From positions 131,612 to 195,611 of the forward strand of contig NZ_FOBB01000011.1 of NCBI RefSeq assembly GCF_900109685.1: 64,000 nucleotides of DNA. Direction: 5' to 3'. Below the pieces are notes generated by a model. It saw nothing but the letters and a program-made list of their open reading frames with translations, was not told where the DNA came from and searched no databases. This document shows, one piece after another, positions 42,983 through 52,256 of this stretch. The position numbers were made by a program, and so were the translations under genes. This stretch comes from Chitinophaga rupis (lineage in GTDB: Bacteria > Bacteroidota > Bacteroidia > Chitinophagales > Chitinophagaceae). The stretch's first letter is position 1, and each line of letters opens with the position of its first letter.

Positions 42983-43252
42983 TCAGGCTTTGGGTTTGCG
43001 CATAATAGCATATACTTCTACCAGCAGGCCCAGTACAATTACAATAGGCGCCAGGGTTATTCTGCGAAAGCTGTATACTTCCTCCGGCTTAAAGGTGTTG
43101 GGATCGCCGCTGGCGCCTCCCATCATCAGCAAAAAGCCTATTACGATCACGGCCAGGCCGGCAATCATAATCTTGAAGTTGTCTTTGGCAAACAACGGAC
43201 GGCTTTCAACAATTACTTTTTCTGCCGGCGCCGTTTTAATTTCTTTAGCCAT
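42983..43252 (-). CDS. DUF3098 membrane protein
   Basis: An 89-residue protein with two helices (about residues 28-45 and 67-84) and FKPEEVYSFRRITLAP between, as in DUF3098. It is found between ftsX and uppP in many Bacteroidota. Function unknown; a role with FtsX is suggested by position only. Gaps: 24 bases to uppP and 51 to ftsX. Confidence 0.85.
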   Translation of the reverse strand: MAKEIKTAPAEKVIVESRPLFAKDNFKIMIAGLAVIVIGFLLMMGGASGDPNTFKPEEVYSFRRITLAPIVIVLGLLVEVYAIMRKPKA

Positions 43253-43303
43253 ATAGCGTGTAAATTAGAATTATCTGATTATAAACTGTTGTGCCGTTAA
43301 CCT

Positions 43304-44176
43304 TTAGTACAGGTCATCCAGCTTTAAGCGCAAATACTTCATCACAGAACGGTGCGTACTTACTAAAGAGATACAGATACCGATCAGGATCATTCCCAGG
43401 AACAACACTGCGATCATGACATAATCCCGCAGGCCACTGAGCTCCGGCAACCACTGGTCTGCAAAATACAGCAGCCCTATTAAGGCTATAATAGCCAATA
43501 CGGCGCTTAATGCGCCATTGATGATGCTGCGTATATCAAAAGGCTTGGCAATAAAACCGCGGGTAGCGCCTACCATTTGCATGGTTTTGATCAGGAAGCG
43601 GTTGCTGAACATGGCCAGGCGGATGGTATTATCGATCAGCACAATCACCACCAGGGCCAGTAATGCGCTGATAGCCAGCACCACAATGCCTATTTTACGT
43701 ACATTCTCATTCAACCGGTCTACCAGTAAGCGCTGGTAAGATATTTCCCGTACCACACTCTGCTGGGTAAGGTTTTTTTCTATAATCCGCAAACTGTCTG
43801 CATTTACATAGCGGGCATTAGCCTTAATATTAATGCTGGCATACAAAGGGTTATATTGCAGCAGGTTAATGAAATCTTCGCCAAATTCTTTTTTGAACCG
43901 GGTGGCCGCCATATCCTTTGATACATACTCAATGGATTTTACGTAAGGCCGGGCAGCAATGGAATCGCGCAGGGCCTGGGCCTGGTCTTCCCGGACATTA
44001 TCCCGTAAGATCACCTGGATCTCAATGCTTTCCTTAAAGTAGGCACTCAACCGGTTGGCGTGAATAATGATCAGTCCTAACGTCCCCAGCAGGAATAGTA
44101 CCAGGGCTACACCAATAATGGAGTATAAGTAGGAAGGTTTGGATCTCTTTGCTGATGATTTTCCCGGTTGCGCCAT
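43304..44176 (-). CDS. ftsX: Cell division protein FtsX (ABC permease-like)
   Basis: A 290-residue membrane protein. One N-terminal helix (about 20-42), then an extracytoplasmic domain with IEIQVILRDNVREDQAQALR and YVKSIEYVSKDMAATRFKKE, then three C-terminal helices, the FtsX topology. It would act with FtsE, not encoded here, to control peptidoglycan hydrolases at division. Divergent from leuS. Confidence 0.9.
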   Translation of the reverse strand: MAQPGKSSAKRSKPSYLYSIIGVALVLFLLGTLGLIIIHANRLSAYFKESIEIQVILRDNVREDQAQALRDSIAARPYVKSIEYVSKDMAATRFKKEFGEDFINLLQYNPLYASINIKANARYVNADSLRIIEKNLTQQSVVREISYQRLLVDRLNENVRKIGIVVLAISALLALVVIVLIDNTIRLAMFSNRFLIKTMQMVGATRGFIAKPFDIRSIINGALSAVLAIIALIGLLYFADQWLPELSGLRDYVMIAVLFLGMILIGICISLVSTHRSVMKYLRLKLDDLY

Positions 44177-44318
44177 TAAACCTAGAGTTTAACGGCGAAA
44201 ATAATAAAAATTGGGACTTATGTTTAATTTTGCCAATCTTAAAAGACAATTTTAACAATGTAACAATTTTGCAGTAACACATTGGTTATACGCTTTTATT
44301 GTTATATAGCTTTTTTAT

Positions 44319-47084
44319 ATGGAATACAACTACAGGGATATAGAGAAAAAATGGCAGGAGCACTGGAAGCAAACCAAGGCTTACCAGGTAAGTAATGACA
44401 GCTCCAAACCCAAATGTTATGTGCTGGATATGTTCCCCTACCCTTCCGGCGTGGGGCTGCACGTTGGGCACCCGCTGGGTTACATTGCATCTGACATTTA
44501 TGCCCGTTACAAAAGATTAAAAGGATTTAATGTGCTGCACCCCATGGGCTACGATGCCTTTGGCCTGCCGGCTGAGCAGTATGCGCTGGAAACCGGGCAG
44601 CACCCCGCCGTTACCACCGAACAGAATATTAAGGCTTTCCGGGAGCAGCTGGATCATATTGGTTTTTGTTTTGACTGGGACCGGGAGTTCCGTACCTCCG
44701 ACCCGGGTTATTATAAATGGACGCAATGGATCTTCCTGCAGCTGTTTGACAGCTGGCTGAACCGGGCTACCCAAAAGGCAGAACGTATCAGCACCCTTAC
44801 CGCCCTGTTTGAAAAAGAAGGGAATGCAGCCCATGAATGCCCCGGCGACCGCGCACTACGCTTTACAGCGGCAGAATGGAAAAGTTTTGATGAAGTGCGC
44901 CAGCGGGAAATTTTAATGCACTACCGCCTGGCTTACCTGGCCTTTGCAGAGGTAAATTGGTGCCCGGCCCTGGGTACCGTACTGGCGAATGATGAAGTAG
45001 TCAATGGCGTAAGTGAGCGTGGTGGCTACCCCGTGATCAAAAAGAAAATGCGGCAATGGTTCCTGCGCATTACAGAATATGCTAACCGCTTACTGGAAGG
45101 CCTGGAGCAGGTAGACTACAGCGATGCGCTGCGGGAAATGCAGCGTAACTGGATAGGAAAGAGCCAGGGTGCAGAGATCCGCTTTAATGTAAAAGATACC
45201 GATCAGCAAATTACCGTATACACCACCCGCCCGGATACCATTTTTGGCGTGGACTTTATGGTGCTGGCGCCGGAGCATGACCTGGTGAACCGTATTACCA
45301 CACCAGATCAAAAAGCCGCGGTAGAAAAATACCTGGATTATGTGCAAAGCCGCTCTGAGCGGGAGCGCCTGGCAGAAGTGAAACAAATCACCGGCTGCTT
45401 TACCGGCGCTTATGCGCTGAACCCGTTTAACGGGCAGCCCATCCCCGTATGGATCTCCGAATACGTGCTGGCCGGTTACGGCACCGGCGCTATTATGGCG
45501 GTGCCCTGCGGCGATCAGCGCGATTTCCTGTTTGCCAAACACTTTAACATCCACATCACCAATATTATTGGCGATGCCTTTAACGGGCAGGAAGCCAACC
45601 CCACCAAGGATGCTGTTTTGCAAAACAGTGATTTCCTGGATGGCATGGTCATGAAAGCCGCTATGGATGCAGCTGCTGCCAAAATAGAGGAAATGGGCAT
45701 TGGCAAAAGGCAGATCAATTACAAAATGCGGGATGCCGGTTTTAGCCGCCAGCGCTACTGGGGCGAGCCATTCCCGATTGTTTATAAAGACGGTATAGCC
45801 TACCCCGTAGCAGAAAATGAGCTGCCGGTAGAGCTACCCCACGTAGAACATTACAAACAGGGCGAAGATGGCGAAGGCCCGCTGGCCAATGTAACGGATT
45901 GGGTGAACGTGGCCCCCGGCATACGGCGGGAAACCAATACCATGCCCGGTTATGCCGGCAGCAGCTGGTATTTTCTGCGCTATGCCGACCCGCATAATAC
46001 CACGGCTTTTGCTGACCGTAAAGCGGTAGATTACTGGAACCAGGTGGATGTTTATGTAGGCGGTGCAGAACATGCTGTAGGCCACCTGCTGTACTCCCGC
46101 ATGTGGACCAAAGCCCTGTACGACCTGGGTTATATTGGGTTTGATGAGCCTTATAAAAAGATCATTAACCAGGGTATGATAGGCGGCAGCTCCCGCCTGG
46201 TGTACCGGGTACGCGGTACCAACACCTTTGTATCCCATGGCCTGAAAGACCAGTATGAAACAGATCCGCTGCATGTGGATGTAAATATTGTAGACGGCAC
46301 CGAGCTGGATACTGATGCTTTCCGCCAGTGGAAACCGGATTACCGCGAAGCAGAATTTATACTGGAAGATGGCAAATACATTTGCGGCTCCCTGCTGGAA
46401 AAAATGAGTAAGCGTTTATTCAACACCGTTAACCCCAAAGATGTGGTGGATAAATACGGTGCGGATACCTACCGTATGTACGAAATGTTCCTGGGTCCTA
46501 TTGAACAGTCCAAACCCTGGGAAACCAAGGGTATTGAAGGGGTGCACCGCTTTTTGAAAAAGCTGTGGCGCCTGTATGTGGATGAGAACAAGGGCCTGAT
46601 CGTGAAAGATGCGCCGGCCACACCTGAGGAGCTGAAAGTATTGCATAAGACCATTCAGAAGATTGATGGAGATACCAGCAACTTCTCTTACAACACTGCC
46701 GTGAGCCAGTTCATGATCTGCTTAAACGAGCTGTCGTCCCTGAAGTGTAATAAACGCAGTATACTGGAGCCCCTGCTGGTATTGCTTTGTCCTTACGCCC
46801 CGCATGTGACTGCAGAGCTGTGGCAGCTGCTGGGCAATACCTCCAGCATACTGGAAGCTGCTTATCCGGTGTTTGACGAACAGTATGTAAAGGAAAGCTC
46901 GTTCACTTATCCCATAGCTGTAAACGGTAAAACCCGTACAGAGATGGGCTTTGCGCTGGATGCCGATAACGGCGCCATTGAACAGGAAGTGCTGGCGAAT
47001 GAAGTAGTGCAGCGCTGGATGGAAGGTAAACCGCTGAAGAAAGTAGTGATCGTAAAAGGAAGAATGATCAACGTAGTTGTATAA
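44319..47084 (+). CDS. leuS: Leucyl-tRNA synthetase
   Basis: A 921-residue class I synthetase. The HIGH motif appears as GVGLHVGHPLGY (about residue 46) and the KMSKS motif as EKMSKRLFNTV (about residue 699), with Arg in place of the last Ser. The editing domain includes VYTTRPDTIFGVDFMVLAPEH. The anticodon-binding and C-terminal domains follow (ITAVNGKTR-like IAVNGKTRTEMGF near the end). Extra segments around residues 150-185 and 625-670 are expected of Bacteroidota LeuRS rather than damage. Confidence 0.95.
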   Translation: MEYNYRDIEKKWQEHWKQTKAYQVSNDSSKPKCYVLDMFPYPSGVGLHVGHPLGYIASDIYARYKRLKGFNVLHPMGYDAFGLPAEQYALETGQHPAVTTEQNIKAFREQLDHIGFCFDWDREFRTSDPGYYKWTQWIFLQLFDSWLNRATQKAERISTLTALFEKEGNAAHECPGDRALRFTAAEWKSFDEVRQREILMHYRLAYLAFAEVNWCPALGTVLANDEVVNGVSERGGYPVIKKKMRQWFLRITEYANRLLEGLEQVDYSDALREMQRNWIGKSQGAEIRFNVKDTDQQITVYTTRPDTIFGVDFMVLAPEHDLVNRITTPDQKAAVEKYLDYVQSRSERERLAEVKQITGCFTGAYALNPFNGQPIPVWISEYVLAGYGTGAIMAVPCGDQRDFLFAKHFNIHITNIIGDAFNGQEANPTKDAVLQNSDFLDGMVMKAAMDAAAAKIEEMGIGKRQINYKMRDAGFSRQRYWGEPFPIVYKDGIAYPVAENELPVELPHVEHYKQGEDGEGPLANVTDWVNVAPGIRRETNTMPGYAGSSWYFLRYADPHNTTAFADRKAVDYWNQVDVYVGGAEHAVGHLLYSRMWTKALYDLGYIGFDEPYKKIINQGMIGGSSRLVYRVRGTNTFVSHGLKDQYETDPLHVDVNIVDGTELDTDAFRQWKPDYREAEFILEDGKYICGSLLEKMSKRLFNTVNPKDVVDKYGADTYRMYEMFLGPIEQSKPWETKGIEGVHRFLKKLWRLYVDENKGLIVKDAPATPEELKVLHKTIQKIDGDTSNFSYNTAVSQFMICLNELSSLKCNKRSILEPLLVLLCPYAPHVTAELWQLLGNTSSILEAAYPVFDEQYVKESSFTYPIAVNGKTRTEMGFALDADNGAIEQEVLANEVVQRWMEGKPLKKVVIVKGRMINVVV

Positions 47085-47090
47085 TTCAAT

Positions 47091-47119
47091 GTGTGCCACG
47101 CCTTAAAGGTGTGGCACAC
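47091..47119. terminator. Bidirectional hairpin between leuS and the 89-residue membrane gene
   Basis: The stem GTGTGCCAC/GTGGCACAC plus inner CC/GG pairs forms a strong hairpin in a 38-bp convergent gap. The T-tract (TTATTAA) is weak. Confidence 0.65.
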
Positions 47120-47122
47120 TTA

Positions 47123-47392
47123 TTAATGCATATTACCAAGTCCGCCCCCCATCATAAAAGCAGCCGTGCACACGGAAAACCCCAACAATAAAACAATCCC
47201 TGAAGAGATTAAAAATACTTTTCCCCACGGCTCCACTTTGGTGATTAATAATATTAAACCTGCCATTAACAGCAATACAGGAATGACGAGCACACTGGCC
47301 ATACCGGCGCCAATGTCCGATGCGCATGCCAGTATGATCACTAGCAGGGCAATCACCGAAACAACCAGGATCTTTTTAAATACCTCACTCAT
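47123..47392 (-). CDS. Small three-helix membrane protein, fourth gene of the radical SAM operon
   Basis: An 89-residue protein with three hydrophobic helices (about 7-28, 33-49, 58-80) and a Gly-Met-rich end. No known family recognised. It overlaps the upstream radical SAM gene by four bases (ATGA-type), so it belongs to the same transcript. It might anchor or assist the radical SAM enzyme, but this is inferred only from position. Confidence 0.6.
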   Translation of the reverse strand: MSEVFKKILVVSVIALLVIILACASDIGAGMASVLVIPVLLLMAGLILLITKVEPWGKVFLISSGIVLLLGFSVCTAAFMMGGGLGNMH

Positions 47393-48801
47393 TTTGCAGC
47401 TATTTTAGGCGTATAGTCATCAATTAAAGTACGTAAATATTCTTCTTTTTCATCCCTGTAAAACAGGTTCATGGTTTCAAAAGGAATAATGCGCCCGTCT
47501 TTATGCACAATGTGCACGCACGATTTTTTGATAGCCCGCACATCAAAATCATAGGCGTCAATAAACCGCATGATCACAACACGGAAAAGATTATTATAGC
47601 TCAGGCCGGGGGCCTGGATCTGCGGTAAGCAGCATAACAGCGATTGCATATCATTCACGGCAGCATCGGTTGAAATACCGGTGCTAAAGATCTTCAGCAC
47701 ATGTTTGTGCAAAGTTTCATCCTGTTCATATACAATCGTATTCTTTGAATTGTTCAGCAGCACCTCCGGATCTACAAAGCGGGTAAGCGGAAAAGCCTGC
47801 CCGCCCAGCTTCAGGGCGTATCCCATCATTAACGCATCAGGGTTGCAGGGCACAGGTATAAGATCGTGCTCATTAAACACATTGGTTTGCGCCAGGATCT
47901 GCTGCCGTACTTCCGTAAGTGTAATACGGTCGGTAGCCGGATCAAAGCCCTCCGTTCTGCCGGCAATTTGTGTGGGCTGCAGGGTTACGCCCCGCACACA
48001 TTTCTGCTGCAGCGCAAAATCAATGATCTTACCTATTTCATCATCATTCAACCCCTTTTGTAAAGTAACTACCAGGGTGGTGCTCAGGTCCAGCTCATTC
48101 AGGTGTTCCAGCGCCTGCCGCCGTATGTCTGTAAGATCCTTGCCCCGCAGCTGTTCCAGCGCTTCGGGCTTAAAGGAGTCAAACTGCAGATACACTTCAA
48201 AGTCGGGCATATAGGTGGCCAGCCTGGCTGCAAACTCCTTATCCTTTGCAATACGCACGCCATTGGTGTTCAGCATCAGGTGACGGATGGGCTTCTTTTT
48301 GGCAATGTCCAGGATCTCAAAGAACTGGGGGTGGATGGTAGGCTCTCCACCGCTGATCTGCACCACATCCGGCTGTCCTTCATTGGCCACAATTATATCC
48401 AGCATGCGCTCAATTTCTTCCAGCGTTCTATGCCGCCCGTAGTGGGGCGATGACATGGCGTAACAGGTAGGGCAGGTAAGGTTACAGCGGTCCGTTACCT
48501 CTATTACCGTTAAACAGCTATGCTGCTCATGATCCTGGCACAGGCCACAATCATAGGGACAGCCGTAATGGGTATGGGTATTGGTTTTTAGCGGCGCTTC
48601 CGATGGTTTATTATAATTACGTGTGTTCTTATAATAGGCAATATCCGTAGCTATCAGCACTTTCTCCCGCCCATGTTCAGGGCAGTGTTTGACCATAAAC
48701 ACCTTATCATTCTCGAAAATAACCTTGGCGTCTATACGGCGTAAACAGGTACTGCAAAGACTTATGGTAAAGTCATAATAGGTATAATCTTTTTCAGGCA
48801 T
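47389..48801 (-). CDS. Radical SAM enzyme of the Tes-like (tetraether synthase) family
   Basis: A 470-residue radical SAM protein. An N-terminal rubredoxin-like element has Cys16, Cys19, Cys40 and His43 (CSTC and KHCPEHG). Auxiliary-cluster Cys follow in YGCPYDCGLCQDHEQHSC (Cys81, 85, 88, 96). The radical SAM cluster is CNLTCPTC (Cys106, 110, 113), then ISGGEPTIHP. This architecture matches, by my recollection, archaeal tetraether synthase (Tes), which joins lipid tails. The C-terminal IIPFETMN lacks the Cys found in the archaeal PFCxxN. It overlaps the Lgt-like gene by eight bases. Confidence 0.72.
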   Translation of the reverse strand: MPEKDYTYYDFTISLCSTCLRRIDAKVIFENDKVFMVKHCPEHGREKVLIATDIAYYKNTRNYNKPSEAPLKTNTHTHYGCPYDCGLCQDHEQHSCLTVIEVTDRCNLTCPTCYAMSSPHYGRHRTLEEIERMLDIIVANEGQPDVVQISGGEPTIHPQFFEILDIAKKKPIRHLMLNTNGVRIAKDKEFAARLATYMPDFEVYLQFDSFKPEALEQLRGKDLTDIRRQALEHLNELDLSTTLVVTLQKGLNDDEIGKIIDFALQQKCVRGVTLQPTQIAGRTEGFDPATDRITLTEVRQQILAQTNVFNEHDLIPVPCNPDALMMGYALKLGGQAFPLTRFVDPEVLLNNSKNTIVYEQDETLHKHVLKIFSTGISTDAAVNDMQSLLCCLPQIQAPGLSYNNLFRVVIMRFIDAYDFDVRAIKKSCVHIVHKDGRIIPFETMNLFYRDEKEEYLRTLIDDYTPKIAAK

Positions 48802-49552
48802 ATTGCTTCTCGATTAAACGGGATGGAAAAATGATTGACGGTGCGTAATATAATAAGCCGGCCAGGCAGGCCAGCTGTATGCTGCCCAGGCCAAAGGCAT
48901 ACCGGTAGCCTGGTTTAATAAGATCAAGCATAAAACGGAACAGCAGGTAACCAATCATGAACAGCTTAAACCGGGCACCGCTTACCAATGTATATTTCTT
49001 TTGGATCCAATACAGCATACCGGCCAGCAACAGCAGGTAAATAATTTCGTACAGGCTTACAGGATGGCGGATAACACCATCACCCAGCTCCATGCCCCAG
49101 GGCAGGCTGGTGGCCACTCCATAGGTTTCCTCATACACACCCATGCTGAAACAGCCTATGCGCCCAATGATCATGGCCAGTATTAACGGGTATACGAAAA
49201 GGTCGCCGGATGACTGGCGCTCCCCTATTACCTTTTTAATGCTTTCCACCCCGATAAGGCCGCCCAGCAAGCCTCCTACGATCGTTTTATTCTGGTAAAT
49301 GTATAACAGCGGGTTTTCACTGTGCAACAGTGCCGGCGGGTTTTCCAGGGCGCCCAGCAAACGGCTGCCCAGCACAGCCCCGAATATAGCGCCCGCAATC
49401 ACCCACAGGCGGTTACTGTCCGGCAGGCCATCGCCCTGCTTTTTGCGCAGGTACAAAAAATAGCGAAAGCCCAGGAACATGCCCAGGGTTTCCATTACAG
49501 CATGTAATGGCAGCTTCAGGGAAAAAAGTGATACGTAAACCGGAAAGTGCAC
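48794..49552 (-). CDS. Divergent prolipoprotein diacylglyceryl transferase (Lgt-like) protein
   Basis: A 252-residue membrane protein with about seven helices, starting with GTG. Lgt features: RIGCFSMGVYEETYG (Arg131) matches the family signature region and RHPVSLYEIIYLLLL a second conserved block. Where Lgt has HGGLIG with the essential His, this protein has VGGLLGGLIG (Val92). It is therefore probably not the housekeeping Lgt, or uses another mechanism. It is operonic with the Tes-like radical SAM gene, which suggests a lipid or lipoprotein modification. Confidence 0.7.
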   Translation of the reverse strand: MHFPVYVSLFSLKLPLHAVMETLGMFLGFRYFLYLRKKQGDGLPDSNRLWVIAGAIFGAVLGSRLLGALENPPALLHSENPLLYIYQNKTIVGGLLGGLIGVESIKKVIGERQSSGDLFVYPLILAMIIGRIGCFSMGVYEETYGVATSLPWGMELGDGVIRHPVSLYEIIYLLLLAGMLYWIQKKYTLVSGARFKLFMIGYLLFRFMLDLIKPGYRYAFGLGSIQLACLAGLLYYAPSIIFPSRLIEKQYA

Positions 49553-49555
49553 GCT

Positions 49556-50173
49556 TTATTGTTTTATCCACAGATCATGTGAAGGGTATCTTTCATAGGC
49601 AATAATACCATTTTCCCGGCTCAGATACACGCGGTAAATATGTTCATCTCCCCCTTTCACGCCGGTGGTATCTTTTTCCAGCAGCTCCACATTATTAAAA
49701 GTTTGTCCTTCCAGTAGATGGCTGTTATAATAAACCGTTTTGTACTGACCCGCTTCCGGTACATACCGTATGCCTGAATCGCCCATGGCGCCGCCGAAAA
49801 AATGAAAATCATTCAGGGCCAGGCTTACAGCCTTTGCCTCCTGGTTATCTATGTTCAATAATAAATTACCCTTACCGCGTACATACGCATAAATATGGCA
49901 CCGGGGTCCATTAAACCCTGTTTTAATCTCCGCTGCCGCTGAACGCTCTACCACTTCGATCAGGATACTGTCTTTCTGCTGCCGGCTGTTCATAAAAAAC
50001 AGCCGCTGGTCCTGCCGGTAAGGGAGCCAGGCGTCAAAGGCTGCGTCGCTAAAGGCCGGGCAGCTGATGGTACGTGAACAAAAGGTAAACACCTGCAGCA
50101 CCACAAAGGCTATTAAGGCTATCATTACCCAAAAGGCAAAACGGACGCGGGTTTTAACAGGGGAATGTTGCAT
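49556..50173 (-). CDS. Single-pass membrane protein of unknown function, first gene of the radical SAM operon
   Basis: A 205-residue protein with one N-terminal helix (about residues 10-32) and a mainly beta extracytoplasmic domain (VYRVYLSRENGIIAYERY near the end). It contains a Cys pair (CSRTISCP) just after the helix. No family recognised. Three bases separate its stop from the GTG of the Lgt-like gene, so it is the first gene of a four-gene unit. Its product may bind the lipid or lipoprotein substrate. Confidence 0.62.
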   Translation of the reverse strand: MQHSPVKTRVRFAFWVMIALIAFVVLQVFTFCSRTISCPAFSDAAFDAWLPYRQDQRLFFMNSRQQKDSILIEVVERSAAAEIKTGFNGPRCHIYAYVRGKGNLLLNIDNQEAKAVSLALNDFHFFGGAMGDSGIRYVPEAGQYKTVYYNSHLLEGQTFNNVELLEKDTTGVKGGDEHIYRVYLSRENGIIAYERYPSHDLWIKQ

Positions 50174-50343
50174 AGGTAACGGAGTTGTACCTTATAAATT
50201 TAAGCTATGCATGGCTGATTTAAAACTTAAATGCCTGTAACCTTTTACAAGCTTACCCGTTACCGGTGCTTACAAAAAATTAATATGCCCTTTACCTTTC
50301 TTAAAAAAACCCGTAATACTTTTATGGGCTTAATACCATCCTT

Positions 50344-51195
50344 ATGAGTAAAAGATTATTATGGTTGCTGCTTTTGCTTACCGGCAGCAGCGCAATGGCG
50401 CAAACACCGTTAAAGGTGATCACCTTCAACATCCGCATGAATACGCCGGCCGACAGCCTGAATGCATGGCCTTACCGCAAGGACAAAGTAGCCAGTGAAG
50501 TGCTTTTTCATGAAGCAGATCTGTTAGGTGTTCAGGAAGCTTTGTATGTGCAAATGACCGATCTGCAGCAGCGCCTGCCCCAATATAAATACATTGGCGT
50601 AGGCCGGGGCGATGGCAAAACAGCAGACGAGTTCTCCGCTATTTTCTATGATACCACGCGGCTGCAGCTGCTGCAGGGCGAAACCTTCTGGCTATCCACC
50701 ACACCAACAGTACCGGGCAGCAAGGGCTGGGATGCGGCCATTACCCGCATTGTAACCTGGGGCAAGTTCCGTGATAAAAAGACGAAGAAAGTATTCTTCC
50801 ATTTCAATACCCACTTTGATCATAAAGGTGAGGTTGCGCGCCGGGAAAGCGCTCACCTGCTGTTAAAGCAGGTGCATGACATTGCTGGCGCCACACCGGC
50901 TATTATTACCGGCGACTTTAATGCCACCCCGGATGATGAACCTATACAGGTAATTGTAAATAACCAGGACCCATTGCATTTAACCGACAGCAAGGCCATT
51001 AGCCAAACGCCGCATTATGGGCCCACCGGCACTTTCAACGGGTTTAAGAAAGCAGAGCTATCAGACAAACCCATTGATCATATTTTCCTGAAAGGTAAAT
51101 TCAAGGTGCTGCAGCATGCTACGCTGTCGCCCACCTGGCAGGGAAGATTTTCTTCTGATCACTTTGCTGTGTTCTGTAAATTGATTGTGGAGTAA
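50344..51195 (+). CDS. Secreted endonuclease/exonuclease/phosphatase-family hydrolase
   Basis: A 283-residue protein with a signal peptide (about residues 1-19, ending AMAQ). EEP-fold motifs appear in order: VITFNIRMNT, LLGVQEALY (Glu ligand), FNTHFDHKGEVARRESAHLL, ITGDFNATPDDEP, DKPIDHIFLKG and SSDHFAVFCKL. Family members include nucleases, sphingomyelinases and inositol phosphatases, and the substrate cannot be decided here. It is presumably periplasmic. Divergent from the radical SAM operon. Confidence 0.88.
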   Translation: MSKRLLWLLLLLTGSSAMAQTPLKVITFNIRMNTPADSLNAWPYRKDKVASEVLFHEADLLGVQEALYVQMTDLQQRLPQYKYIGVGRGDGKTADEFSAIFYDTTRLQLLQGETFWLSTTPTVPGSKGWDAAITRIVTWGKFRDKKTKKVFFHFNTHFDHKGEVARRESAHLLLKQVHDIAGATPAIITGDFNATPDDEPIQVIVNNQDPLHLTDSKAISQTPHYGPTGTFNGFKKAELSDKPIDHIFLKGKFKVLQHATLSPTWQGRFSSDHFAVFCKLIVE

Positions 51196-51253
51196 AGTAG
51201 AATGCCACAATTCCAGGTACAAACTTAGTCAGCCCCATTTTAAATTGCACACA

Positions 51254-51313
51254 TAAAAAAACAGGAACGGAAAGTAACCTGGCAAGCGGTTGTTCTTTCC
51301 TGTTCCTGTTTTA
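51254..51313. terminator. Intrinsic terminator between convergent genes
   Basis: AAAAACAGGAAC-GGAAAG pairs with CTTTCC-TGTTCCTGTTTT around a loop of about 20 bases, with a T-run on the right. It lies between the EEP gene (stop 51195) and the DUF4382 gene (stop 51335). Confidence 0.8.
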
Positions 51314-51334
51314 ATTTCTTACTTCACTGATCAA

Positions 51335-52087
51335 TCAATCATGCCCGTGGTCGGCATGCATACAGCTTTCAAAGCCGCTACGGCATTTCTTACCGGTACC
51401 TGTATCCATATTCACATTGATCACCAGGTGACCGCCGCTGAATGAGCCGGTGAAATCCCCGATCTGCAGCTTGGCTGCAATGATCTTCAGATCCAGCTTC
51501 AGCTTACCTTTCATAGAAAGGGTGCTGTCCCCTACCACTACATCCCGGGCATCTGCCTTCAGGGTCATGGAGCCGGACAGGCGAATGGTGAACGGTATGT
51601 CGTCTCCCTGCCAGGTAATTTTACCTGCAAGCACGGCAGCGGGTTTAGGTTCATCACCTTCAGCCTTTACATATACTTTTACGTACTTGTAAGTGCCTTT
51701 GGGAATGTCTATCACCCCCAGGAAACCGATGGCTTTTAATACATCCACCTGCCGGTCGCCTTTGACGCTGAAGTTAACTTCATCGTTGCCTTTCTTGGCG
51801 CTGAATTTAACTTCCCGTACCCGTAGCATAATTTCTGTCCAGGTAAAATCAAACAGACCGCTGGTTTTAGCCATGGATGGCTTGTTGGTGATAGCGGCCA
51901 GCTTTTCTATACCGGCTGCATCCCCGCCAATGGTAGTGGCCGCATTCTCTGCAGACATTTCATAACTGATCTGTCCGTCGGCATTTGCATTCTGTGGCTT
52001 TGAAGATTCTTGTTTCGAGCATGCGGAAAAGAAAAGTACTGACGCCAGGGCCAGCCCTCCGCAGACATGGTGGAATTTAGGTTGCAT
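51335..52087 (-). CDS. DUF4382 lipoprotein
   Basis: A 250-residue lipoprotein. The signal peptide ends LFFSAC, so Cys23 is the lipidation site, followed by SKQE. A DUF4382-type beta domain (about residues 75-215) has TWTEIMLRVREVKF, VDVLKAIGFLGVIDIPKGTYKYVKVYV and repeated ligand-like strands. The C-terminus is His/Cys-rich (KKCRSGFESCMHADHGHD), which is unusual and could bind metal. Function unknown. Confidence 0.75.
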   Translation of the reverse strand: MQPKFHHVCGGLALASVLFFSACSKQESSKPQNANADGQISYEMSAENAATTIGGDAAGIEKLAAITNKPSMAKTSGLFDFTWTEIMLRVREVKFSAKKGNDEVNFSVKGDRQVDVLKAIGFLGVIDIPKGTYKYVKVYVKAEGDEPKPAAVLAGKITWQGDDIPFTIRLSGSMTLKADARDVVVGDSTLSMKGKLKLDLKIIAAKLQIGDFTGSFSGGHLVINVNMDTGTGKKCRSGFESCMHADHGHD

Positions 52088-52172
52088 TGTTCGATATGGT
52101 TTAAAGTTGGGGAATTGTGAAACCGCAGTGAATATAACCTTTAATGGCGAGATAAAATGTTAACCGGATGCA

Positions 52173-52256
52173 ATTTTAGATTTAGATCTACGATTTTAGA
52201 TTGATTGGTAAAATACGTTGACCAAATCTAAAATCGTAAATCTAAAATCCCAATCT
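52173..52256. repeat. Word-type inverted repeat, GATTTACGATTTTAGAT family
   Basis: The left arm 52173-52209 (ATTTTAGATTTAGATCTACG...) and right arm 52221-52256 (ACCAAATCTAAAATCGTAAA...) are near reverse complements. The right arm runs into the M28 peptidase stop (52256-52258). The word recurs at 59684. Confidence 0.88.

Noticed and set aside
44319..47084. An internal insertion disrupting leuS
   Set aside because: The frame is open from the HIGH region to the end and all domains are in order. The extra segments look like lineage-specific insertions.
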